A stretch of DNA of 64,000 nucleotides from contig NC_087070.1 in the NCBI RefSeq assembly GCF_963678635.1, positions 1,790,512-1,854,511 on the forward strand, read 5' to 3'. Position 1 is the stretch's first letter, and every line of letters begins with the position of its first letter. The stretch comes from Symsagittifera roscoffensis. Taxonomy: Eukaryota > Xenacoelomorpha > Acoela > Convolutidae. The translations under genes and the position numbers were made by a program. Below are positions 49,838 to 61,559 of this stretch, one piece after another. The notes beneath the pieces are model-generated. The model saw nothing but the letters and a program-made list of their open reading frames with translations, was not told the origin of the DNA and did no database searches.

Positions 49838-50420
49838 AATGAACACGAGACCATGCAATGTAGCAATCGAAAGAAGCATCACCCGTTATGGCACTCCATT
49901 GGTCATTTGGTCCGATAACGGTACCAATTTTGTAAGAGCGGAGAAAGAAATTTCGATGCGTAATCAATCTTGGATCGAAAACTAGCCCAAAAAGATTTTT
50001 TTTGATGAGTTTTAATCGACCCTCAAGCGGCGCAACAAAGTGGCCCATGGTAACAACTTTTTCGGCGTTGTAAGAAAATGTGCTACCCCTTAAAAGGAAA
50101 TGAGCAACTCACTTGGGAATTTTTTGAAACAAAAACACGCAACGCTTGCTCTAAAGTCGGTAGGTGCGAATCCGGTTGGCTTCGAAATGCTAACTCGAAA
50201 TATTTCTGGCTCGACCAAAGCTGCACTAGCAACCTATCTATCTCTTGCATATCTCTTGCCTAAAGCAAGACATCGAAGACCAAAGCTACGCAAACGCATC
50301 TGGAACCGTGGGATTTGCCCGCGCTGAATGACCGCAAACAGCACACTGAGAGCGTTACTTAAATGAAAACCGGTGGCTATTTTTGGGTTGTGGACAAAAA
50401 TAGCGCGAGTGGACATTTTT
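49838..50420 (+). pseudogene. BEL/Pao-type integrase relic (copy 1)
   Basis: VAIERSITRYGTPLVIWSDN then GTNFVRAEKE at about 49,855-49,950 matches the second-Asp region of BEL/Pao integrases (S-D-N-G-T-N-F-V). Near 50,375-50,420 GGYFWVVDKNSASGHF corresponds to their C-terminal G-D-x-V-x-V-x-D-x-N-x-x-R-G segment. Stops and frameshifts interrupt it throughout. It cannot encode a product. Confidence 0.6.
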
Positions 50421-51134
50421 ATGGCTAGCTTTCAATTTCTTAATTATGAAACAGACGTTTGAACTTGATCAGTTTTCATGGCTTTTTGCTTTGAGGAGCA
50501 AACAGCGCCTATTCTAAAGATTGTACTAGTTGTCGCTAGTTTGTTGGCAGAAAATTTTTGGACTTAAACGCATGAGGTCATTTGGTTCACAAACAATGAT
50601 TAGCTTATCTAAATCAGGCGTTTTTTTATGTTGAACTGATTTAAATTCCATGCTGAAGACCTCGAATTTGCCCTCGGACCAATTTTTTGTCCAGATAAGC
50701 TCAGTTTTGCCCTCAACTTTTTTTTTCGTTGGCTGAAATCTAGTTTTACAAAATTGATATTTATCTCCTCGGGGGTGCTACTTTTGGTTTTATTGAGTTG
50801 CCAAACACTTAAAGACAACAAATAGGACATTACCACTCTGAACCTTACAGAGAAAAGCGCGAGAACACAGTTTTTTAGAATTTTCAGATTTTGTTCAAAA
50901 AAAATTGAATCAGCTTTTCCAGTTTAATAAGACCATTGAATTGTTTCCAAGCACTTGCTCAAAAATATAAAATGATTTTTTCATTTTGCTTACACAATTG
51001 AATTTTTTTTACCGTTGCGATAGGGAAGGGTAATGCAGTCGATTAAAGGACCTTTTTTTGTTATATAGTTTTGTTCACAGAATATTCAAAATTGAAAAGG
51101 CTCTATTTAGTTTCAACTCAATTGAAATGTCTTT

Positions 51135-51215
51135 AAGTTTCCGACACGCTTGGTCAGGAGGCTCTGTATATGCCTGGGGTGGCAAAGATAAAAGGTTCGA
51201 ATTTGACATTTTTTG
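51135..51215 (+). repeat. tRNA-like Pol III sequence
   Basis: TTGGTCAGGAGG resembles an A box and AGGTTCGAATTTG a B box, about 45 bp apart. Arms do not fold into a clean tRNA. Probably a SINE head or tRNA relic. Confidence 0.4.
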
Positions 51216-51659
51216 AATTTTTAAACTGCAAACATTCAGTTTCAATTAAATTGTTGATCAAATTTTCATGTGCCTATATATTTTTGTCGGCATAGTTGCG
51301 ACATCATAGAATGTGTTCTTGGCTGAACGCAGTTTAACTTGAGTTAATTTTATTCTTTTGCTTCAGCTTCTTGTAATTTTTGCTTCATTCTTTGCTTCAG
51401 CTGTTTGTAATTTTCCTAATCTTGGCTTCGTATGCTTTTCTTGTTTTTTTTCGCTCAAAAATTTTATTCTATCCAAATTTATTTGCTAATGTTTTTTCGG
51501 TTTAATTGCCATTTTGTGAGTCATTTCAAGGAGAACATAAAGTTCTTGCTCACCTCTGGACTGCACAAAAATTTGAGATGAAAAGGGATTTTTGTCGGTT
51601 TTGTAGGATAGGAGATTACCTTTTTTTTGGTAAACTCAAAATTCGATTGCGAGTTTTAC

Positions 51660-52800
51660 ATTGAAAAGTTCAGATTTGTTTTTTAATTTTTTTTTCGAAA
51701 TCTTAAAGGAATTCAGCTAGTAATAGCTGAAAAGATAGTCAGTTTATCTCTTGCTCACATAATTAAAGGATTTACAATACTAAAGGCTCAACCATTTCGG
51801 AACATAACCAGCTGATCTAGTCCCTCAACTACCAAAAAAAATCAAATGCATTTTAAAAAAAAGCTGCCTGCAGCAATAAAGGAGGTCATTGGAAGATTGC
51901 TGCACAATAAAACAGCTGTTTTTTTAGCATTTCAACTAAGCGGAAAAACATTTAATCAAAACTCTCTAACAAAAAAAGATCAGCGCGTGATTCAGCGGAC
52001 ACTAAATTAAGTGTTAATTTGTGCAAATTTTACGCTACTTATTCAGCTTATTTCAAAATAAAATAACAAAAAAGATACTTTCCTAAATTTTTCTAATTTA
52101 TGAAAATGTTTACAGTAAACAGTGTCCCATCTCCCACAAAAATAATTACTGTAAACAGCTTCGCAGCTCATATCGAAGGAGGTAACATCTGGTTTCACAA
52201 ATGTAACATAGTTTTGCTTACGTCCACCTCCTCGCTTTAACAATAACAAAGGTGGAAGTTTGTTTAAAAAATCTCAGCGTCTCCGCTCATCGAACGGAGT
52301 AACAAGTGGTGAGGCAAATGCGACATGTTTACCTGAAAAAAAAATTGTTTCAATTGGCCAGGTCTACCCTGTTCAACAAAACAAGGGACACAGTTAATCT
52401 ACCATAATCAACGTCACTGATTATCACGGGAGGTAACATGTGGGTCGCAAATGACACATAGTTCTCTAAAAAAATATTTGACGAAAAAGTCAAAGTTTTT
52501 TCTGAAGTTTACTCTCTGATTTTTACCATCCTGGTAGGATTGCTGAAATCTAGCTATCACTTATCCTAAATTATAGAGAACGAATTGGAAACGCATGTAT
52601 TGAGAGTTTCTGGTGTTGAAAAATTTTCATATGAAACTTACTACTTCAAACTTTTCATTACATGGCAAAAAAGGAAAAAACTGACTTTAAGTACGAGTAA
52701 CTCTGTTGCCTATCTTATTTCTTAGATGATTAACCGGATGTCTATGGCCTTTCTTTAACACATGGAGGTCATCCATGTGTTAAAGATTTTTTTTTGAATT
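51660..52800. repeat. dispersed repeat, long copy, with internal ~125-bp periodicity and a 14-bp hairpin
   Basis: 51,665-52,169 matches 56,775-57,289 closely. The long copy then has about 570 bp absent from the short copy, in which a phrase like GGAGGTAACATNTGG with ACAAATGNNACATAGTT recurs near 52,180, 52,300 and 52,435. Both copies share GTGTCTATGGCCTTTCTTTA next. Here CTTTAACACATGGA and TCCATGTGTTAAAG form a perfect 14-bp inverted repeat (52,753-52,785). Confidence 0.75.
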
Positions 52801-53339
52801 CTGCTTTAGAGTACGAGACAAATTTTCGAAAAATTTGTTGCAATAACAAAAAATAAATCTTATAGGAAATCGCAGAATGGGGAATCAAAGGAAATATAAT
52901 CAAAGTTTACAACTACAAATTGAAGATTTCGAAAGACAATTCAGACAATTTGATACCCTTCTCTCAATAATGAGTTTTAAAAAAAACCTGTAAAAAATCG
53001 TGTCATTAATCAGGAAGGCAGAGGGATTTTTGTAAATTCTTATAAAATTTTTTGATTCTTTGTACCTAAAAAAGTTTGTTTGGACGTTGATTTGTTTTTT
53101 AAAAATGGATCAAATCTTTCCCCTTGTGCGCTTATTCGATACAAAAACGCAGGAATGGATTTTTTTGCCAATTTCTACTACTTCTTTGCTGGATCAGTAG
53201 AATCAAACACACACAAAGAACTTCTATTTGTTTTTTTTTCGCACCAAGCCTTCCTAAATCAAGACTTCTTGGTACAATTATTAGATTCCTGTTTTGCCTA
53301 GCTGTCAAATTTTTTGCATTTAAGGGGCAATATTCCCTT

Positions 53340-53770
53340 TTCCAAATAAATCTTGATGGAAGCCGTATTCTTCTAAGAATAAAAGTGATAACCACAATCG
53401 TTTTAAAAACCATTTAGGATGTTCACTTGAAGCTTACAATTTTGAATTACCGCTCCTTATTGAAGTCCATATCTATAGAAAGAGCAGAGCCAAGACCATC
53501 ACATCTATGATGCCAGTGTTGCAAGGAGAAAGGTTCCGTTACCCCCACTGAATTATCATGAAAGATTGTTTCTTCACTGTATACTGCATTGCCTGTTATG
53601 ACCTTTCATTGACCATTTGGTCCGATAACGACACCAGCTGGGTAGGATCCGAAAAACAATTCTCGATGTGTTTTCTGCCTCGAAAAGAAAGCTAGTCCAA
53701 AAAGGTAGTATATGGAAACTGAGAGAACCTCAACCCTACAATCATAATGTTTCATTAGAACGACGCTTTT
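53340..53770 (+). pseudogene. BEL/Pao-type integrase relic (copy 2)
   Basis: 53,605-53,680 reads LTIWSDNDTSWVGSEKQF, a decayed form of the BEL/Pao second-Asp motif. The surrounding DNA is closely similar to 55,250-55,760, so both derive from one element copy or from a local duplication. Confidence 0.5.
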
Positions 53771-55249
53771 CTTATTTTGCTTATTTTAGACCAAAAAAGA
53801 ACCCACATTGTTTGCAAAAGATGAAAATGGTTGCCTTGGAAAATTTCGGCCAAGTGCTGTTTAAATGCTTAGGTTTTATTTGAAACCAAAAATTACTGCA
53901 GTAAAGTCATGGGAGTATTTGAGCTGGCAGAACTATAAACAAAATAACCACGACTTTTGTTGCTACCAAAAACAAGTTTTCGACTCAAACGTCACCATTT
54001 TGTACCGCAACAAAATCGACAGACAAAAAATTCAACTATAATGCGAAACACCCCGCGTTTTTTGGTTCTTCCAACTTTATCCCTCTCACGGGCAAAATTA
54101 TCCACCTAATTGTAATCGACTATGACACAAAATTCCAAATAAACCTTGAAATAAGGCGTAGTTTCTTGAAACGTTTGTGATATCTACCTTAGTTATCAAA
54201 AGCAGTTGTTATTTATATACCTATATTTGCGTCTTGAGTCTCCGCGTTTTTTTAAAAGTCAATCAAGAAATCGAATTACTTCTTGGAAGTGCGAAACCAA
54301 AAGTATCACAACTATATCATCAGCGCTTAATATAGAAAAGTTCGCATACCGCTAGTGACTTTTCACAAACTCTCGAGCCGATTGCGGACTTTTTTAACGA
54401 TTCAATCTGGAAGAGTTCGGAGAAGCAATGTGACCTCCTGTTTACCAGCATGATCACAGGCCTATAGATTTTGAGATTGTTTAATCATTGTGGCGAGTTC
54501 ATATAAATGGCAAGCAAACGATTCATTACTTTCAATATTTCAAATCTCGCAATGTTTGGTATGCAATATTCTCGAGTAAACAAAAAGTTGCAATATGCAA
54601 AAGTATGCAATATTCTCGAGTAAGCAGGAAACAAAAAGTTCTTTGATTAGAGTCTGAATAGAAAAGGATAAGAAGTTTTTATAAGGCAGCAGCCAATAGA
54701 AAAATGTTTTTTTTTTTGGAATGAAAGTTTTATTTTAAAGTAGAGCCCACGCAAATTCCTCTGAGAAATCTTGTCAGCTCACCAACGATTTATGCCGTGT
54801 TCAGTAACATTTTCCAATTTACGAGAATGAGTCGTATCTAAATGAAAATTCTCAATAAGTTGGTTTCCTTTTCCTTTCTACTGATCAGTTTGCTCTCTCA
54901 TACACACGAACACACAATCTCTCTATTCCACCAAATTGAAATTTTAACTGGGAGTTTTTCTTGGTCCAAAAGAATCCTGCAATGAGAAAGTTCATTTTCA
55001 ACCGTGCTTCAAACTATTTAACAAAAATGAATAGTGTAAACCGAAAAGCAACAATCTTACGCAATATTGTCAATTAAAAATCCTATTATTCACGCTGCAA
55101 AAAACTTCTGCCAAAAAGTCAGCTAATGTCAAAAGTTTTTCCAATGCAGTAGTTATGGAAGCATTGAAGCTTGCAAAGAAAACTTGATTGTTTTTGAATT
55201 AAGAAGTACACATCCAAAAAGTAATTTTTTGCATCTGAGGAGAATGCAC

Positions 55250-56175
55250 TTTCCAAACAAATCTTGATGAAAGGAGTAGTCTTCTAAGAATTAAAGTGAT
55301 AAACACAATCGTTTTAAAATTCAGATAGGATGTTCACTTAAAGTTTGCAATCTTGAATCACCGCTTCTTGTTGAAGTCATTCGAAAACCAGCGTATTATC
55401 TATAGAAAAAGCAGAGTCAAAACAATCACGCCTATGATGCCAGCTTTGCAAGAACAAAGATTCGGTCAGCGCCTCTGACTTTTCAGGAATTGTTGAATCA
55501 ATTACTGATTTTGTACGTTTCAATCAAAACGAATTCGGAGCAACAAAATTGCTCCTTGTTTACAAGATGATTACAGGCCTATATATTTCGAGATTGTTTC
55601 ATCACTGTATACTGCATCGCCTATTATGCTATTCCATTGACCATTTGGTCCGATAAAGACACCAGCTGGCTGGGATCCGAAAACAACGTATCGAAAAAAA
55701 AGCTAGACCAAAAAGGTAGTATATGGAAACTAGGAGAACCTCAAACCTACTACCATGAGGTTTCATAAGGACAACTTATTCGGTGTTGCTTAAGAGTGTG
55801 TTAACCAATCAAAGGAAGTATCAAACTCATTATTATAGTTTTTGAAACAATTTTGTGTCTTGCAGAGAAATCTCACAATGTCTGCAATATCGATGAGTGC
55901 ATGATCGGATAGTATTGAAGTGCTATACCGAAATTTTTTCTTTTTGGCCAAAACTGCTCCAGCTTTTTTCCGCTCCTGTTGTAGGGGCACTTTGACCCTT
56001 GAAAGCAAGATAACGCAGCCCAAAGTTTGCCAAACGCATCTCGAGCTGTTCGACATGGTATTACATTCCAGCGCTGAACAAACGCAAGTGGTATGCCGAT
56101 GAAGACGTTCGAACGAAAACCGTTGGCTAATTCTGGAATTGTAGACAAACGTAGCCCGAACGGACATTAGTAGAC
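55250..56175 (+). pseudogene. BEL/Pao-type integrase relic (copy 3, most complete)
   Basis: 55,630-55,690 reads IPLTIWSDKDTSWLGSE. At about 56,055-56,160 a frame with YIPALNKRKWYADEDVRT is the region just before the C-terminal BEL/Pao D-x-N-x-x-R-G motif, here followed by stops. In-frame stops and frameshifts abound. The intervening 300 bp corresponds to the part of copy 1 that is least readable. Confidence 0.55.
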
Positions 56176-56774
56176 CCTTGGTTATGGGAACAAATTAAAC
56201 CGATTCGCTTTCATCGCAAACTGCATCGGGAACTAAAACGACCTACTGTAAAACTTGTTCCAACAATTTCTTTTAAGAGAGCTTAGAATATTTTGGGGGA
56301 GCAAACGAATAGTTTCTGAGTTGTCGCCCCAATGTTACAACGAAAAAATCATTTATTTTAACGAACAGGTACTACTTTTTCACAAACAGTAAATGCTAAT
56401 TTTTGATTTGATTTCACTACAGGAGGCAACTGAGCAGCTGCATCATCCATAACTTAATGAAAGAAGCTTGAGATTTGAAATGTTTTTCCAATTTTCCTTG
56501 AATCAAGTAAAGAAAATGATAGTCTCATGCTCGGAACAATCGCTATAAATGTTTAATTTGGTTCACAAACTTTTTGTTGCTACAAAAAAGTTAAATATTT
56601 TGCGTTTTCTCATTGAAAAAGTTCTTGTGGTATCTATTTGGTGTTTCTTCGAATCTAAATACTTAGGAAATTAGGACAATGAATGCTGCTTAGTTGATAC
56701 TCTAAAATCTTTTACTGGATCAGATTTAAAAAAAATTACACTCCAGTGCAATTAATTTATTTCCAACATTTGCA

Positions 56775-57325
56775 AAGAAAAAACAGATTTGTTTTTTATT
56801 TTTTTTTTTCGAAATCTTAAAGGAATTCAGCTAACAATAGCTGCAAAGATAGTCAATTTATCTCTTGCTCACATAATTAAAGGATTTACAATACTAAAGG
56901 CTCAACCATTTCGGAACATAACCAGCTGATCTAGTCCCTCAACTACCAAAAAAAAATCAAATGCATTTAAAAAAAAAGCTGCCTGCAGCAATAAAGGAGG
57001 TCATTGGAAGATTGCTGCACAATAAAACAGCTGTTTTTTTATCATTTCAACTAAGCGGAAAAACATTTAATCAAAACTCTCTAACAAAAAAAGATCAGCG
57101 CGTGATTCAGCGGACACTAAATCAAGTGTTAATTTGTGCAAATTTTACGCTACTTATTCAGCTTATTTCTAAATAAAATAACAAAAAAGATACTTTCCTA
57201 AATTTTTCTCATTTATGAAAATGTTTACAGTAAACAGTGTCCCAACTCCCACAAAAATAATTACTGTAAACAGCTTCGCAGCTCATCGTGTCTATGGCCT
57301 TTCTTTAACACATGGAGGTCATCAA
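56775..57325. repeat. dispersed repeat, short copy
   Basis: Second copy of the repeat at 51,660. It contains a 71-residue + strand frame (56,961-57,176, MHLKKKLPAAIKEVIGRLL...) that is frameshifted in the other copy, so I do not call it a gene. It ends after the left arm and loop of the hairpin. Confidence 0.75.
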
Positions 57326-57620
57326 TAGGACTCGCGCATATCACCCGGCATGATTTTTTTTTATTCTTGAATCTAATACTTGTCCTTAAAAATAACACTG
57401 AAAGCATAACCCGTAAACTTGGAGTTCGATTTTACGGGGCATTGAAATGTCCTTTTTTTGAAGAAGAAAAAAAGAAATTTCGAACGTTGGTTTCGTCAGT
57501 ATAACCTTGTGATTAACCTTCATTTATTTTTTCTGTATTTGCTCAGTCAGATCATGTGAAAAAACTATCGAGCTCTAAAGCGTATCAGATGCTACGAGAT
57601 AATGATTTAGACTACCTTAC

Positions 57621-57777
57621 AAATGAGCCATACATTTTCCCATGATCTTGACAAATTCGTCGCAGACCATCAGCTTTGATTTCTTTAGTTGCACTCCGAT
57701 ATGCTCTTTCACACTGTGAATGGCGTCAAATACTGATCCAGTATAGTCGTCATGGCGATAAATTTTTTCATAAATTC
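57621..57777 (-). CDS. exon 2 of NERD-helicase gene: Walker B/motif II
   Basis: Acceptor TTTAG (57,782-57,778) and donor GTAAGG (57,620-57,615) bound a 157-nt exon that fits exon 1 in phase (1 + 2 bases). It encodes GIYEKIYRHDDYTGSVFDAI and, later, KLMVCDEFVKI, in which VCDEF is a Walker B-like DE motif (SF1 motif II, usually DEAQ or DExQ). It follows the P-loop of exon 1 at the expected distance for an SF1 helicase. Confidence 0.65.
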
Positions 57778-58314
57778 CTAAACTATAATGGTGTTAATTC
57801 TAATATCGTTGCAGGATGAAGCTCCAAAACCCGTTCAGGATGGCAAACCATCATCAAATATCTATCTAACCGGCTGCTGTCAAAAAACACAAGCTGACCA
57901 CCATCATGATTTTTACCACAGTTACTGAGTCTTTAGAACAAGGAAAACTTCTATCAAAACACTTCATTTTTTGAGATTTATTTTTGAATTTTGCGCTTTT
58001 TCGGATGAACTATTTTATCCACGAGTGTTTTTGAATGGCTTTGTTGAAAACATATATGTTTCATTTAAACTCGTGACTCAGATTAATGGTGTGAGCAAAT
58101 TACAATGTAATTCTATTGCAGGTGTTTTCGAAACTTTGCTCAACACGGACAAAAGCAGTTGATTAAGGTTAAAATCACAATAAAAAATTGTATAGACTCA
58201 ACAAAAATTGTTTGCTGCTTGAAACTTTTAGCGGCTACGTCGATTGAAAAATAGGTGGTCGGACAATGAGCAACCTCGTCGAATACTAACCCATTGGATG
58301 TAGAAAATTTACAC

Positions 58315-60284
58315 CATATGGCTCGAGAAGCCCCTGCAAGATATCTGCAAGGAGCGTGTAATGAATAAGGCCGGGGAGTGCAGAAACTTTATACGGAAAA
58401 TGAGAATCTGTGGTAGACAGCTTGAACACTTCCACAGCAACTCTTGCGAGGAAGACCATCAACATTGTTTTGCCAGAACCTTTGCAGCCAGTCACGACAA
58501 GTCGCAAATAACCGTTTTCAGTCGGATTAAGCAGATGTTTCATCACTTTGGCTGTTATATTCAACTGCTCTTCTGTCCACATTATGAAACGCACTTTTTC
58601 GTTTCTCTCTTGTTTCTCTCTTTGTTGATGCCATTTTGATTTTTGATGTGCTTTCGAGAATTGATTTGGTATCCTGATCAAAGTCTTTAAATTGACTAGC
58701 TTTTTTGGAGAATTGGCCTTTGCTTTTGTTGGTAGCCTGCATGTCATTTAAAATCAGTTGCTCATGGATCAATGCCGCAGAGCTTTCTAGTGAGCTAAGA
58801 GCGACCAATCGTGCTACAGCAACGTCAAAAAAGTGCTTGTCGTTGAGGTTGAAATTCGAAATCTCTGCTAGGTTCTGGTTCCACTGCTTTGCAAAGCTAT
58901 CTACCGTTAGCTCACTTTTGCTGAGAATAAAAGTCCGATTATCTTTTCCATCTGATTTTGCGATTGAGTCAATTTTTTTCTTATTGTCATCGTGTAGCAG
59001 ACAAATAACGGAGTGTATCGGAATTGGATCCACTTTTTCTTGGCCATACTGTAACAGCATTCGTATGAAGTTAGCATGACGCTCAATGTCATTTTGTATA
59101 TTCTGGGGTGTCAGTTTTTCGCCTTGATTTTTTACATTGAACACGAAGAATCCCTTAGTTGGGTGAGCTAAAACTGTGTCAATTTCAACTTGTGCACTTT
59201 CTGTTTTGAAAACTTCTTGGGGGTTTACATTCGGGAATACCATCACACCTTTCTCGTTTGGATCGACCGCGTCCAAGAGCAATCTGTAAACTTTGATTTC
59301 TCCGACTTCTCCTTTTAGCAAATATTTGAACTCATCCTGAAGTTTTTTAGACATTTGAATATTATTCAAAAAGAGTCTGGGAACCCTAGCTATTGGAACC
59401 GATGATATGTTTCCAACTTTTTCCCAATTTGGGTACTGCAGTCGAAGCATTTTGATCAAATTCTCATTGTCGCGAAAAGGAACTCTATGTGCTCCCGGCA
59501 TTTGTAACTCGAAAGTGTCCAGTTCGCGGGAAAAAGCACTGAACGCTCCATATTTGTTCAAAACAAATAATCGTGCCACAAAAACGTCGAAACGATATTT
59601 ATCGCTTAAATCGGGATGATGGGTCATCTTTTGGTTCCATTCCGAGACAAAATTCTCGTGCATTAGTTCATTTTTCCGGAGGATCCAAGGTTGATTTCCG
59701 CCTAGCTCCGTCGATATAGAGGCAAAATTTTGAATTTTGTCGTCATGCAGTAGGCAAATCACTGACTGGATTGGGACTGAACCCTCTAATTTGTCATGAC
59801 CGTAATCTATCAGCATTTTCATGAATTCGCAGTTGCGGTTATTTTTGTCCAGTAAAATTTCTGCGTTTTTGTTCTTTTCAGAACTCGTTGTGAAAACAAA
59901 TATTCCCTTTGTTGGATGAGCAATCACCAGGTCAATTTGAAAATCCGCATTTTCAAAAACGCCGAGTTTTCTGGAATTCAGATTTGGAAAAAGCATCAAA
60001 CCTTTCTGATTTTTGTCCGCGGATTTCAAAAACAACTTGTAGACACCAAAAGCTCCTTGTCCCTTGCTATTCGTGATTCGTGGAGGAGTTTTAGGGCTAG
60101 GGTTAGGGTTATCTATCGGAACCGAAGAAGTGCAGCCTTCCTTTCCCCAGTTGGGATGATGATTCTGGAAAACTTTGAGCACTTCTGCATCATCGCGGAA
60201 TGAAACTTTCTGTCCTCCCGGTATTTGTAACTCCAAAGCCTCCAGATCTCCCTTGAACAAATCACCATCCGAGCTCTGGGCCAT
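58315..60284 (-). CDS. exon 1 of NERD-helicase gene: two NERD domains and helicase P-loop, with a frameshift
   Basis: From ATG 60,284 (MAQSSDGDLF; the frame is open to 60,491, but the extra N-terminus is less protein-like). Two tandem homologous units of about 250 residues each contain E/Q-I-D-x-V-x-A-H-P-T-K-G-x-F-V-F, the core of the NERD nuclease-related domain, and a shared SVICLLHDD. After a Lys/Ser-rich linker the frame runs out at 58,527. The sequence continues in another frame (to 58,286) with WTEEQLNI and TGCKGSGKT, the helicase Q-like motif and Walker A (58,489-58,466). The switch falls within 58,575-58,620, where TTTCTCTCTTG is repeated, so an indel or assembly error is likely. Donor GTGTAA after 58,315. 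If real, the frameshift makes this a pseudogene. Confidence 0.68.
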
Positions 60285-61559
60285 TTTTGTTTCACTCAAA
60301 TTTTCTGGTTTCAAAGCAAAAAACTGAATAAAAACCAAAATAAATGTACAAACTGAGAGAAATAAAGAACGTGCTTTGTTTTGCCAATAGAGTTGTTTTG
60401 AATGTTTTTGATAGTAGTTAATTTCAAATCGATGATTAAAAATCAGCTTATTTTGATTTTTGTTTTGGTTGCTGTAGATGATTCTGTTCACATAAGGTAA
60501 AAATGTAAAAAATGCAATGCGATATAATAATAGTTATTTTTTTTGCGTCATTTTAAATGTCATTTTTGTTTTTCTTTGCAATTTTGGCACCTTACGTCAT
60601 AATTTTGCTAATTTTTACCTCATGTGATCAGAATTATCTTCTGCTGCCAAAACTAAATCGAAACAAGCTTTTTTTTGAGATTTGAATTAGTTTCTAGATT
60701 ACATAATTAATCTTAAGCATTTAACCACGGTGCAAAAAAACATGTTTTTTGGTTTTCGCAAATTGTATTGTTTAAGTGCGAGTGCAACTTTTTCACAAAT
60801 ACTTTGCTTTAAAGCTCTTAGCATTAGAAATTTTGGTTGAGTTTACAGGAAAAAATTATTCCTGATATAACATGCGCATTATTTTTTCATGAGGTAATTT
60901 GCAGCACTGACTGGTAGTTAGAATATAGACATTGATACCGCTCAATTATATTCATTTTCTTTCAATTTTACAGAGAAAGTTGGTGTTTTATTCTGCAACT
61001 GTTCCCTGCTTTCGAAAGTTTCTGTGCATATCACTTTTTTTCTATCGGAGATAGTATGTAAGATCTACTTTTCTCTGTAAATTCTAACCAACAATTAAAA
61101 TATTGGTCTGAGTCTGTAAACCCAAACATTCACTGACAGCTCTTCGACATTTCAGCACTGATTATTCATATATTATGGGTAGATTGTTTATGTACTTTTA
61201 TTATGCTCTAAAAATTAAAGTAGTTGATTGATGTACTAAGGGGAAGAAATTATCTCTTTTTTAAGTCATGACCAATTTTGAAGAAATTAAGTCTTGAATA
61301 ATTTTGAGCTTCGTAAGGAATGCGGTGGCGTCAGTAAGGGGTCTAGGATGTTAGCCAACAAGCGATTTAGACGATCGTAAAATAAATGAATTAGATGATA
61401 TTTTTTTTTGAATTCAGACGTCAAAAACTTGGTCAAGGAAATTTTTGCTTACAATGAAGTTACACAAAAAAAGAAGGAGTTTATTCTCACAAAACTGAAC
61501 ACAAAGGTTTTAGTGTAATATTTTCATATTAAATTGAATCAAAAAAGTACAGTGAATTT

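Larger units (their letters stand above)
46348..57620. other. 11-kb intron or gap of the NERD-helicase gene, filled with mobile-element relics
   Basis: I found no further helicase exon here, and the exon 2/exon 3 phases match (2 to 1 base), so a single intron is the simplest reading. Contents: an RT relic, three BEL/Pao integrase relics, a 0.5-kb duplication, a hairpin and tRNA-like pieces, each listed separately. Between them is AT-rich DNA with nothing recognisable. Confidence 0.5.

Noticed and set aside
56961-57176. 71-residue ORF as a small gene
   Set aside because: It lies in a repeat and the other copy at about 51,850 is frameshifted.
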